DNA of 30,061 nucleotides from IMG/VR virus record IMGVR_UViG_3300014914_000026, positions 1 to 30,061 of that record. The stretch is one strand, 5' to 3'. The notes under the pieces were generated by a model that was given only the letters and a program-made list of their open reading frames with translations, ran no database searches and was not told the DNA's origin. Numbering within the stretch: the first letter of the stretch is position 1; each line of letters starts with the position of its first letter. Shown in pieces: positions 1-5,367 of the stretch. The stretch is from a virus. The position numbers were made by a program, and so were the translations under genes.

Positions 1-123
1 AGCGGATCAGAATGCCTCAAAATACTCGGAGCCATAGACAGAATACTAAGCCTTTTTCCCACAAAGCCATAAGCACCCAACACCAAAAGGCTTAAATACA
101 CCAAACAACACAAAATTTTTTCG
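1..123. repeat. Left inverted terminal repeat (ITR)
   Basis: The first 123 bases are the exact reverse complement of the last 123 bases; identity stops after base 123 (A at 124 against G on the other side). This marks a linear genome with both ends present. Inside it lies a 9-bp inverted repeat, AAGCCTTTT (48-56) against AAAAGGCTT (85-93), and a promoter reading inward. Rudiviruses have linear genomes with ITRs, but theirs are usually about 1-2 kb, so 123 bp is short. The true repeat could be longer if assembly trimmed or collapsed the ends. Confidence 0.95.
83..102 (+). promoter_or_regulatory. BRE/TATA promoter inside the left ITR
   Basis: CCAAAAGGCTTAAATACACC contains a purine-rich BRE followed by a TATA box CTTAAATA (91-98). 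Archaeal transcription normally starts about 25 bases downstream, here near the end of the repeat, which leaves a short leader carrying GAGGGAAGGG before the ATG at 135. Because the element lies in the repeat, an identical copy drives the operon at the other end. Confidence 0.7.
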
Positions 124-134
124 AGGGAAGGGTC

Positions 135-605
135 ATGGAGACGAGTGTGGAGGTAGTAGTTCGAGTGAAGATCAAGGATAAGGTGATGGAGCTTACACTA
201 AGCGAGGCTAAGAAGCTCAGAGATGAGCTATTGAAGATTATACCCCTCGAAGGGGAAAAAATAACCAGAATACCAAGAGCATTTCCAAGAGCGAGTCAAA
301 GTTGTGCTAATAAGCTCTTGGAGGTCATGGAGCCTGACAAGGAATACACGGCTGATGAACTAAAGGAGAAGGTGGGATACTGTAGAAGCGTAGTATATGC
401 TACTTTAAGGATGCTGACAAGCGAAGGTAAGATTAAGATAAGGCGTAAGGGGAATAGATTTTTGTATTCTTTGAGAACCCTTATTTTTTCTCCTGAGCAT
501 AATCTTGATAAGATAGGCTCCATAAATATGGAAGAGATGAGAAGTAAATATGAGGCTCTTAGGAGAGAGAAGGAGAAGGAGAGAATATTGAGGAGGGAGT
601 GGTGA
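135..605 (+). CDS. Winged-helix DNA-binding protein
   Basis: A 156-residue protein and first gene after the left ITR. Residues about 55-118 read as a winged helix: an amphipathic helix (ANKLLEVMEPDKEYTADELK), a recognition-helix-like stretch (CRSVVYATLRMLTSEGKI) and a basic wing (KIRRKGNRFLYSL). The N terminus has alternating hydrophobic residues suggesting beta strands. The C terminus (about 128-156) is a highly charged helix rich in E, K and R, a possible dimerising coiled coil. The ATG at 135 follows GAGGGAAGGG and the ITR promoter, so this should be one of the first genes transcribed. It heads an operon with the next three genes. A role as a viral transcription regulator is inferred from the fold and position; its target is unknown. 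Confidence 0.8.
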   Translation: METSVEVVVRVKIKDKVMELTLSEAKKLRDELLKIIPLEGEKITRIPRAFPRASQSCANKLLEVMEPDKEYTADELKEKVGYCRSVVYATLRMLTSEGKIKIRRKGNRFLYSLRTLIFSPEHNLDKIGSINMEEMRSKYEALRREKEKERILRREW

Positions 606-606
606 G

Positions 607-825
607 ATGGCTAAGCCTCTGAGGTTTGATGGTAGTGAGCCTGAGTGTTTTGGGTGTTGTGATTTGATGTCTATGGAGGAGTATAAGGCTAAGTGTGAGA
701 AGTGTCCTTATAGAGAGGACTGTGAGAGATGGTCTAATATACTTAGTGGTTCTATGATGCTTAATTTTGATGATGATTATACAGAGGAGGATGATGAATG
801 GTGGGACTGGGATGATGAAATATGA
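607..825 (+). CDS. Small Cys-rich acidic protein
   Basis: A 72-residue protein starting two bases after the previous stop. It has CFGCC (14-18), CEKC (30-33) and C39, spaced like a zinc or iron-sulphur site. The C terminus (about 54-72) is almost entirely Asp, Glu and Trp. It overlaps the next gene through ATGA. I do not recognise a family. An acidic tail attached to a metal-binding head could mimic DNA or bind a basic partner, and such proteins at virus genome ends are often host-takeover or anti-defence factors; that is speculation from position and composition only. Confidence 0.65.
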   Translation: MAKPLRFDGSEPECFGCCDLMSMEEYKAKCEKCPYREDCERWSNILSGSMMLNFDDDYTEEDDEWWDWDDEI

Positions 826-1193
826 AGGCTGAAATATATCTCGGTAAGTATCTCAGAGAGAATTGTTTAGGAGCATCTATGGATTTGAATCAGAGCAAGC
901 TGTTTGTTGTTTATCCTTATATAGGTTATTCAACTGATGAAAAAGTCGTGGAAAAAGGAGAAGACTACATAATATTGAGAATCAAAAGTATAGATAGCGT
1001 AGAGCCTGATAAAATTGTTTTAGGTATTGAGGATGATAATTTCTGGCCAGTAATCATTAGACTTAACCAAGATGAGGTTAAGAAGTTAATTAAGGCTTTA
1101 AATGATTGTCTTAAAGCTTTAGAGAAAGGAATAGAAAAATTAGAAGGTCAAATATATGTCAGAATAGGAGATAGTGGAGGTAATAAGGTATGA
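822..1193 (+). CDS. Hypothetical protein, left terminal operon
   Basis: A 123-residue protein translated through an ATGA overlap with the gene before it and another with the gene after it (1190), so it belongs to a tight operon. The first two thirds alternate polar and hydrophobic residues (LFVVYPYIGY, DYIILRIKSI, WPVIIRLN), which suggests a small beta domain. Residues about 85-110 form a charged helix (EVKKLIKALNDCLKALEKGI). No metal or catalytic motif is visible and I recognise no family. In rudiviruses the terminal regions carry many small variable genes including anti-CRISPR genes, so an anti-host role is possible but not shown here. Confidence 0.7.
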   Translation: MKAEIYLGKYLRENCLGASMDLNQSKLFVVYPYIGYSTDEKVVEKGEDYIILRIKSIDSVEPDKIVLGIEDDNFWPVIIRLNQDEVKKLIKALNDCLKALEKGIEKLEGQIYVRIGDSGGNKV

Positions 1194-1729
1194 TTAGAAA
1201 TTTAAAGAAGACTGTAAAGGATAAGTTATCTTCTATTATAATTTTCGTTAGGGGTGAAGAGGAAAAGAAAGGAGAGATTATTTTGAGGAAGGGGACTAAG
1301 ATAACATGCCCAAATTGTAGTGTTGTAATTGCTGTTGCTAAGAGAGATATAAGAAGTGGTGAAACTATTGATTCTGAGAATGTAAAATGGTTAATAAAGC
1401 AATTTAGAAGAGGTGATGAGTTGAGTTGTCCTTTGTGTTCTGCTCCAGTTGGATTAGATTTGGGATTTAAGAGTAAAGAAGGTGAGAAGGTATATGTTGG
1501 GTCTATTATACACACTTCTGAGGGATGGGTTCCAAAGCCTGTTTATGAATTGATGAAGAGTAAGGTTGATTCTGCTGTTAGGAGAAATATAAGAATATCG
1601 AGGAGGCATAGACCTCTTAGTAGTTTTAAGGGTAAGGGTTTGAGAAAGTTGGCAAGTAGAAGTAAGAGGACGAGGGTTTATGAGAGGAGGGCGGGTTTTG
1701 ATTGGAGGAAGAGGATTGAGGAGGATTAG
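1190..1729 (+). CDS. Zinc-ribbon protein with basic C-terminal tail
   Basis: A 179-residue protein. CPNC (40-43) and CPLC (about 80-83) form a split four-Cys zinc site. From about residue 125 the chain is dominated by Arg and Lys (RRNIRISRRHRP, GKGLRKLASRSKRTRVYERR), typical of nucleic-acid binding. It begins inside an ATGA overlap. Its stop codon TAG ends at 1729 and the tRNA gene starts at 1731, so both probably sit on one transcript, and tRNA 5' processing would trim this mRNA right after the stop. Binding to DNA or RNA is inferred; no named family is recognised. Confidence 0.75.
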   Translation: MIRNLKKTVKDKLSSIIIFVRGEEEKKGEIILRKGTKITCPNCSVVIAVAKRDIRSGETIDSENVKWLIKQFRRGDELSCPLCSAPVGLDLGFKSKEGEKVYVGSIIHTSEGWVPKPVYELMKSKVDSAVRRNIRISRRHRPLSSFKGKGLRKLASRSKRTRVYERRAGFDWRKRIEED

Positions 1730-1730
1730 C

Positions 1731-1807
1731 GGGTCAGTAGCTCAGTCAGGTAGAGCGTCGGGCTTTTAACCCGAAGGGCGGGGGTTCAAATCCCCCCTGA
1801 CCCGCCA
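1731..1807 (+). tRNA. tRNA-Lys (anticodon UUU), CCA encoded
   Basis: All arms pair: acceptor GGGTCAG/CTGACCC (7 bp), D arm GCTC/GAGC with GGTA in the loop, anticodon stem TCGGG/CCCGA around loop CTTTTAA (anticodon TTT), five-base variable loop, T stem GGGGG/CCCCC around TTCAAAT, discriminator G and an encoded CCA. There is no intron, and conserved U8, A14, the TTC of the T loop and A58 are present. It looks functional. It starts one base after the stop of the upstream gene, so it is likely released from a polycistronic RNA. A virus-encoded tRNA could replace host tRNA cut by defence nucleases or support AAA/AAG-rich viral genes. Confidence 0.95.
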
Positions 1808-1818
1808 AGGTGGTGGTA

Positions 1819-1959
1819 ATGGGTTGGGTTATACCCTTTATGTTCTTGAGTTTTGGTTTGTATGGCTTTTTATATGTTGTTTTTAAGTGTCTTTTTTCTC
1901 CTGAGAGTTGTGAGGAGATAGGTAATCATTCTTGGTTTCTTGAGAAGTGTTCTGAATGA
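1819..1959 (+). CDS. Small membrane protein (46 aa)
   Basis: ATG at 1819 follows AAGGTGGTGGTA, a good ribosome-binding site directly after the tRNA. Residues about 3-22 (WVIPFMFLSFGLYGFLYVVF) form one hydrophobic segment, followed by a short Cys-containing tail (C24, C31, C44). It overlaps the 3' end of the minus-strand gene at 1883-2086. Single-span peptides of this size are common in archaeal viruses; its role is unknown. Confidence 0.5.
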   Translation: MGWVIPFMFLSFGLYGFLYVVFKCLFSPESCEEIGNHSWFLEKCSE

Positions 1960-2086
1960 GGGTCTGCTGTTTTATTGGTTTAGGGTTTTTTATAATGGAG
2001 CCACAGCATATACATTGGTATCCTTTTACATTGTCATAGTATATGAGGGTTCTTGGTTTTTTACATATTGGACAGTAGGCGATCAT
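1883..2086 (-). CDS. Small zinc-finger protein
   Basis: A 67-residue protein. CPIC (5-8) and CICC (25-28) form a compact zinc ribbon in the first 30 residues; the remainder is polar and probably disordered. It starts through an ATGA overlap with the winged-helix gene at 2083-2343 and is co-transcribed with it, leftward. Its 3' end overlaps the convergent small membrane gene at 1819-1959. Partner or regulator function is inferred from the operon. Confidence 0.7.
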   Translation of the reverse strand: MIAYCPICKKPRTLIYYDNVKGYQCICCGSIIKNPKPIKQQTLIQNTSQETKNDYLSPHNSQEKKDT

Positions 2087-2343
2087 AGTAGGTCTGCGTT
2101 TTTGAGTAGTTGTTTTGCTATGTCTGATAGTTTATACATTCCATGTCCTCCTTTCTTTAGAAGACCAAGATGATACATTTTTAGCATCATGTTTCTTACT
2201 GTATTTATGTTTTTGTTTAATGTGCTTGCCACTCTGCTGGGAGTAGCATATCCCAAGGGAGAGTCTAAAGATATTTGATGAATTGTGAGGAGGTATTCGG
2301 CTCTCTCAGGTGTAAGGAGACTTTGAGGGATGGTTTGGCTCAT
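2083..2343 (-). CDS. Winged-helix transcription regulator
   Basis: An 86-residue single-domain protein. Residues about 32-80 fit a winged helix: GYATPSRVASTLNKNINTVR as helix-turn-helix, then MMLKMYHLGLLKKGG and a short wing HGMYKLS. The first half (TPERAEYLLTIHQI) is another helix of the domain. It leads a two-gene operon with the zinc-finger protein and is divergent from the membrane protein at 2433. A palindromic TATA-like element lies between them. Autoregulation through that shared intergenic region is plausible but not shown. Confidence 0.8.
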   Translation of the reverse strand: MSQTIPQSLLTPERAEYLLTIHQISLDSPLGYATPSRVASTLNKNINTVRNMMLKMYHLGLLKKGGHGMYKLSDIAKQLLKNADLL

Positions 2344-2378
2344 GGCTCATCGACCCAAATCTATTTTAGTTTATGGGA

Positions 2379-2390
2379 ATTTATAAATGT
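2379..2390. promoter_or_regulatory. Palindromic TATA element between divergent genes
   Basis: ATTTATAAAT is symmetrical and sits between the divergent genes starting at 2343 (-) and 2433 (+). It lies about 36-47 bases from the minus start and about 43-54 bases from the plus start, so it could be read by TBP in either orientation. It also argues against the upstream in-frame ATG at 2373, which would place this element inside the coding region. Confidence 0.5.
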
Positions 2391-2432
2391 TGTGTAAAGT
2401 TTATTAAGGGCTATAGGCATCTTACAGATGAG

Positions 2433-2630
2433 ATGGAGGCGAGAGATTATATAGCTTTGATGATTCTTGGGGGGTGCTTCGTCTTAGTGGGGTTGAGTAA
2501 GGTCGGTTGGGATGATGTGATCCCTGTCATCTCGGTGATTATGGGCTATTACTTTGGGTATGTTGTGGGCTTAGTTAAGGGCTTTTTATTGAAAAGGGGC
2601 ATAAAAGAGGAGGATTTTGAGGAGGACTAG
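2433..2630 (+). CDS. Two-span membrane protein
   Basis: A 65-residue protein if the ATG at 2433 is used (preceded by CAGATGAG); an in-frame ATG at 2373 would add 20 residues but lies upstream of the TATA element. Two hydrophobic segments (YIALMILGGCFVLVGLS and VIPVISVIMGYYFGYVVGLV) are separated by a short polar turn, with a charged C terminus (KRGIKEEDFEED). It converges on, and overlaps by 45 bases, the minus-strand membrane gene at 2586-2858. A role in host membrane remodelling or egress is possible; it does not resemble the SIRV pyramid protein as I remember it. Confidence 0.65.
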   Translation: MEARDYIALMILGGCFVLVGLSKVGWDDVIPVISVIMGYYFGYVVGLVKGFLLKRGIKEEDFEED

Positions 2631-2858
2631 TCCCACTATAACTCCGCTACAGAACTCCGCTATGTCTCCGCTTGTCTCTTCGTAGGCTTCTCCATTCATT
2701 AGGTCTAAGATTTGCTTTAGGATGAAGAGAGCCGAGAGGAGAATAGTGTAGCCTAAACCTCCAAAGATTGTTGATAGCAGTCCAAGTAGGAAGTGGCATA
2801 TACTACCGATGTCAAGACCTACCTTTGTCGCCTTCATATTTCCATCTAAGTCTTTCAA
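2586..2858 (-). CDS. Membrane protein, end of adhesion operon
   Basis: A 90-residue protein with three hydrophobic stretches (about 19-36, 38-51 and 69-88) and few charges between. The start is uncertain: ATG at 2858 overlaps the upstream enzyme gene by 47 bases and ATG at 2837 by 26. It is the last gene of the leftward operon that begins at 5292. Holin-like or membrane-anchor roles would fit its place behind a transglutaminase-like enzyme, but no motif supports one specifically. Confidence 0.65.
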   Translation of the reverse strand: MKDLDGNMKATKVGLDIGSICHFLLGLLSTIFGGLGYTILLSALFILKQILDLMNGEAYEETSGDIAEFCSGVIVGLVLLKILLFYAPFQ

Positions 2859-3603
2859 GTATTCCCATCCTACTTAAAGGTTTAACCCTCTTTCTCCAAG
2901 CTCTCCTTATAGCTTCATATTTTTCTCTTGTTTCTTTGAGCTTCCTCCCCAATTTTAGGTATTCTTTTATACCCATAGATTCACTTCCTCCTATCCATTC
3001 ATAGTAATGTGTATTATTGAATTTGACCCATGCGTGATATCTTAGTTCATTCATGTTCCACCAGTTGGTTTCTGGGTCTATTTCTGGATATTCCTCTGGG
3101 ACTTCATCAAGGGTGCTTTCCACCAGATACCACTTGTCTGATTCTGGGTCGTGAACTATAGGCCATGCGTGTCCGCCTAATATTTTGTCTCCTTTGTATA
3201 GGTATCCGAGACATTGATAGGCTTCTACTCCTATTATTAGGCATCCTCCTACTATGGCTATACTTGAGCCGTCGCAATCTCCTACTAATGTTGCTACTAC
3301 TTCACTTACTTTGTCCCAGTAGTCCGCTGTTAGAGTCCAGCATCTCTTATATTTTCCGAAGTATGCGTTATATGTATGTTTATCATCTGGAAGACCCATT
3401 CTGAAAGGATATTCTACCCTTTCTATGACTTTACGTGCTACTTGTCTCCATGTGGTTAATCCACCGAAGAACTCTTGACATATTTCTGAGTCTATATCAA
3501 GAAGTTCATTTAATTTGAATTTCCAGAATCTTTTAGCCTCTACTTTATCACCAACTTCTTTAGCACCTTTGAAAATTGGAAATTCAGTTTCTTTCCAAGT
3601 CAT
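2812..3603 (-). CDS. Transglutaminase-like cysteine enzyme
   Basis: A 263-residue cytoplasmic-type protein without a signal peptide. The core shows the transglutaminase/papain-like order Cys-His-acid: C110 in GDCDGSSIA, H145 in GGHAWPIV and E162 (or D166) in WYLVESTLDE, each followed by beta-strand-like sequence, as in Transglut_core proteins. The N terminus (1-100) is helical and the C terminus (about 215-263) is a basic helical tail rich in Arg and Lys. It lies immediately downstream of the polyglycine protein and two beta-rich virion-type proteins. Known members either crosslink Gln to Lys or act as peptidases or amidases. Crosslinking or processing of virion fibres, or attack on the host surface layer, are the main alternatives. 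The fold call is fairly safe; the reaction is not known. Confidence 0.72.
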   Translation of the reverse strand: MTWKETEFPIFKGAKEVGDKVEAKRFWKFKLNELLDIDSEICQEFFGGLTTWRQVARKVIERVEYPFRMGLPDDKHTYNAYFGKYKRCWTLTADYWDKVSEVVATLVGDCDGSSIAIVGGCLIIGVEAYQCLGYLYKGDKILGGHAWPIVHDPESDKWYLVESTLDEVPEEYPEIDPETNWWNMNELRYHAWVKFNNTHYYEWIGGSESMGIKEYLKLGRKLKETREKYEAIRRAWRKRVKPLSRMGILERLRWKYEGDKGRS

Positions 3604-3619
3604 ATACCATCACCACTTA

Positions 3620-4327
3620 TTACATGCTTGTATAGTAGATTATATATACAGCTCCATCTCCTCCTTTCCCTCCATCACCACCACCTGCGTATAGGCTACC
3701 TCCTCCACCTCCACCTCCTGCTCCTGGAGATGAACCAGGTTCTCCTGATTCGCCTTTATCTCCTGTAACAGTCGATCCTCCATCTCCTCCAGATGCTATA
3801 TTGTTGGGTGTGTCAGCTCCTTTTCCTCCCTTGGTGTTCCCTGTTTCTCCTGAACTTCCAGATAGCATCGATATTTCTGAGTTTATAGCATATCCTGAAG
3901 GTGATCCTCCACCACCACCTGCTCCTGCTCCACCACTATTTGCTTTACCTCCTCCACCTCCTGAGCCTCCTCCTGCTGTAAGCCCAAAAGCAGTTGTATC
4001 TCCCCCTGCTGAACCTGGAGAGCCATTTTCATCTACAGCTCCTCCACTTCCTCCACTACCTCCTGCTCCTACTGTTATTGAATATGAAGAACCTGGAGTT
4101 ACTGGAATTCCTCTCGCTATTATAACCGCTCCTGAACCTCCTCCTCCACCACTACTTCCCGCAGATGAAGAACCTCCTCCACCTCCACCTCCTCCACCGC
4201 CTCCTCCAACTATTATTACATCGATTACATGAACGTCTTGTGGTGCTACCCATGTGTATGTTCCAGGTGTTGTAAAGGCATCTACCTTCTTTTTTATTGT
4301 AAACTTGATTGGATGTATTAGGCTCAT
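3620..4327 (-). CDS. Glycine-rich adhesin-like virion protein
   Basis: A 235-residue protein. Residues about 15-42 have the pattern F-TTPGTYTWVAP-DVHVIDVIIVGGGGG, typical of the glycine-rich domain found in phage tail adhesins. Thereafter Gly exceeds half of the residues, with runs of up to twelve, interrupted by hydrophobic strands (GAVIIARGI, SYSITVGAG, GAVYIIYYTS at the end). Such proteins fold as packed polyglycine-II helices and carry receptor-binding loops (known for phage S16/T4-type gp38). It lies between a beta-rich protein and the transglutaminase-like enzyme. A receptor-binding role at the virion end is inferred. The long proline-rich reading frame on the opposite strand is its shadow. 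Confidence 0.8.
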   Translation of the reverse strand: MSLIHPIKFTIKKKVDAFTTPGTYTWVAPQDVHVIDVIIVGGGGGGGGGGGGSSSAGSSGGGGGSGAVIIARGIPVTPGSSYSITVGAGGSGGSGGAVDENGSPGSAGGDTTAFGLTAGGGSGGGGGKANSGGAGAGGGGGSPSGYAINSEISMLSGSSGETGNTKGGKGADTPNNIASGGDGGSTVTGDKGESGEPGSSPGAGGGGGGGSLYAGGGDGGKGGDGAVYIIYYTSM

Positions 4328-4331
4328 ATTT

Positions 4332-4700
4332 TTATATCACCTCCATTACTTGTAGTATGAATAAGTATGGGAATGACCTTGGAGTTCCTGCTGTTTGAGT
4401 TATTGTTACTCTGAATTTTGCGTCGTAGGAGCATGTTATAGCAGGAATTCTGACTATAGGTATAGTTTGAGAGCCAGTAAATTTGAGTTCATCTGTTTTT
4501 CTTTGATTTGTTCCATCGACAGCAATATAGGTTCTTATTATAACTTCGTCTCCCTCTGCCATATTGCTTAGGTCTATTTGCCCCTCTATAATGTAGTCAT
4601 CAGACTGGTCTTCTAAGTTAATTATGTCTGTCTCCGTGTTAAGAGATTCTAAAGTAAGTGTTCCCTTGTATCTCTCTTTTCGTGCTATTCTAACTGGCAT
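4332..4700 (-). CDS. Beta-rich candidate virion protein
   Basis: A 122-residue protein with short alternating strands (YKGTLTLESL, YIIEGQIDLS, DEVIIRTYIAVDG, DELKFTGSQTIPIVRIP, AKFRVTITQTAG, YLFILQVMEVI) and no helices or Cys pairs, consistent with a beta sandwich. It starts ten bases after the stop of the gene at 4711-5292 and ends four bases before the start of the polyglycine protein. Similar small beta proteins occur in tail-fibre operons of phages and archaeal viruses. No enzyme motif is present. Fibre or baseplate-like function is inferred from context. Confidence 0.65.
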   Translation of the reverse strand: MPVRIARKERYKGTLTLESLNTETDIINLEDQSDDYIIEGQIDLSNMAEGDEVIIRTYIAVDGTNQRKTDELKFTGSQTIPIVRIPAITCSYDAKFRVTITQTAGTPRSFPYLFILQVMEVI

Positions 4701-4710
4701 ATTTGTCCAC

Positions 4711-5292
4711 CTATCTTGTGAACTGGATGTAGTATCTTATTGTGAGAGTGTCTCCAGCGTCCCAGTCTATTGGGACTGCTGAGAATACTTTTCTTGCGAG
4801 TAGGTCTCCTCCTGCTGATGCGTTGAATACTCCTGCTTCTGATATGTTCATTGTTCCTGAGAGTCCATCTGCTGAAGAGAATGTTGCTTCAAGTTTAGCT
4901 GTGTCTCCTGATACTGATGTGGTCTCCTGTGATACAGTAGCGGATTTTCTTATGATTTCAGCCTCCAATTCAGTATCAGTTACCGCTTCGGATGTGGTTC
5001 CTGAGCCTATGCCAAGGTATCCGAATTTATCTTCTGTCAATCCAGCGAAGACTAGTCTTACTATACATGCTAGACCTACATTTGTGATTACGTTTTTCCT
5101 CCAGTATTCTAAGTCTATAAGTTTGGCTGGGAAGCTTGAGAAGGGACAGTCTCCAGCATCATCATCGATTAGTGGATTGGGTCTTAGGATTCTTCTTGGG
5201 GGTGCTCCTATGTGGTATTTAACTTTTCCATCTTTATCTTTGACTATGATTTCCACATATCCACTTATCTTACCGAAGTCCTTTGCGGACAT
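4711..5292 (-). CDS. Tail-fibre-like structural protein
   Basis: The ATG at 5292 is preceded by GAGGAGGT and gives 193 residues (MSAKDFGKISG...); an upstream in-frame ATG at 5406 would run through the promoter and is less likely. The C-terminal half has a pattern seen in many phage fibre-type proteins: FGYLGIGSGTTSEAVTDTEL, a beta region (TAKLEATFSSADGLSGTMNI), SEAGVFNASAGGDLLARKVF and a last strand DTLTIRYYIQF. It is the first gene of the leftward operon to 2586, and is divergent from the giant fibre gene at 5368 across a shared TATA element, so the two fibre operons may be switched on together. Confidence 0.72.
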   Translation of the reverse strand: MSAKDFGKISGYVEIIVKDKDGKVKYHIGAPPRRILRPNPLIDDDAGDCPFSSFPAKLIDLEYWRKNVITNVGLACIVRLVFAGLTEDKFGYLGIGSGTTSEAVTDTELEAEIIRKSATVSQETTSVSGDTAKLEATFSSADGLSGTMNISEAGVFNASAGGDLLARKVFSAVPIDWDAGDTLTIRYYIQFTR

Positions 5293-5325
5293 ACCTCCTC
5301 TATAAATGTGAGGAGAGGAGGGATT

Positions 5326-5335
5326 ATTTATAAGT
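5326..5335. promoter_or_regulatory. Shared TATA element for two fibre operons
   Basis: TTTATAAG (5327-5334) reads as TATA on both strands. It lies 34-41 bases upstream of the GTG at 5368 and 35-42 bases upstream of the ATG at 5292, so the geometry is almost symmetrical. No second TATA candidate stands out except TATAAAT at 5301-5307, which is too close to the minus start. Coordinated expression of both structural operons is inferred. Confidence 0.5.
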
Positions 5336-5367
5336 TTTGGAATTGATTTAATGGGGTTGGAAGAACT

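Noticed and set aside
1731-1807. tRNA as provirus attachment site
   Set aside because: No integrase is present, the genome has two ITR ends, and the tRNA lies inside an operon rather than at a boundary.
2586-2858. Equivalent of the SIRV pyramid (egress) protein
   Set aside because: It has several hydrophobic segments, while the pyramid protein as I know it has one N-terminal span and a long polar helix; no small protein here fits well.
3801-4232. Long proline-rich plus-strand reading frame
   Set aside because: It is the exact complement of the glycine-rich gene; Gly codons on one strand read as Pro on the other.
4742-5305. 187-codon plus-strand reading frame
   Set aside because: Shadow of the fibre-type gene on the minus strand, which has a ribosome-binding site and recognisable structural motifs; the plus frame has none.
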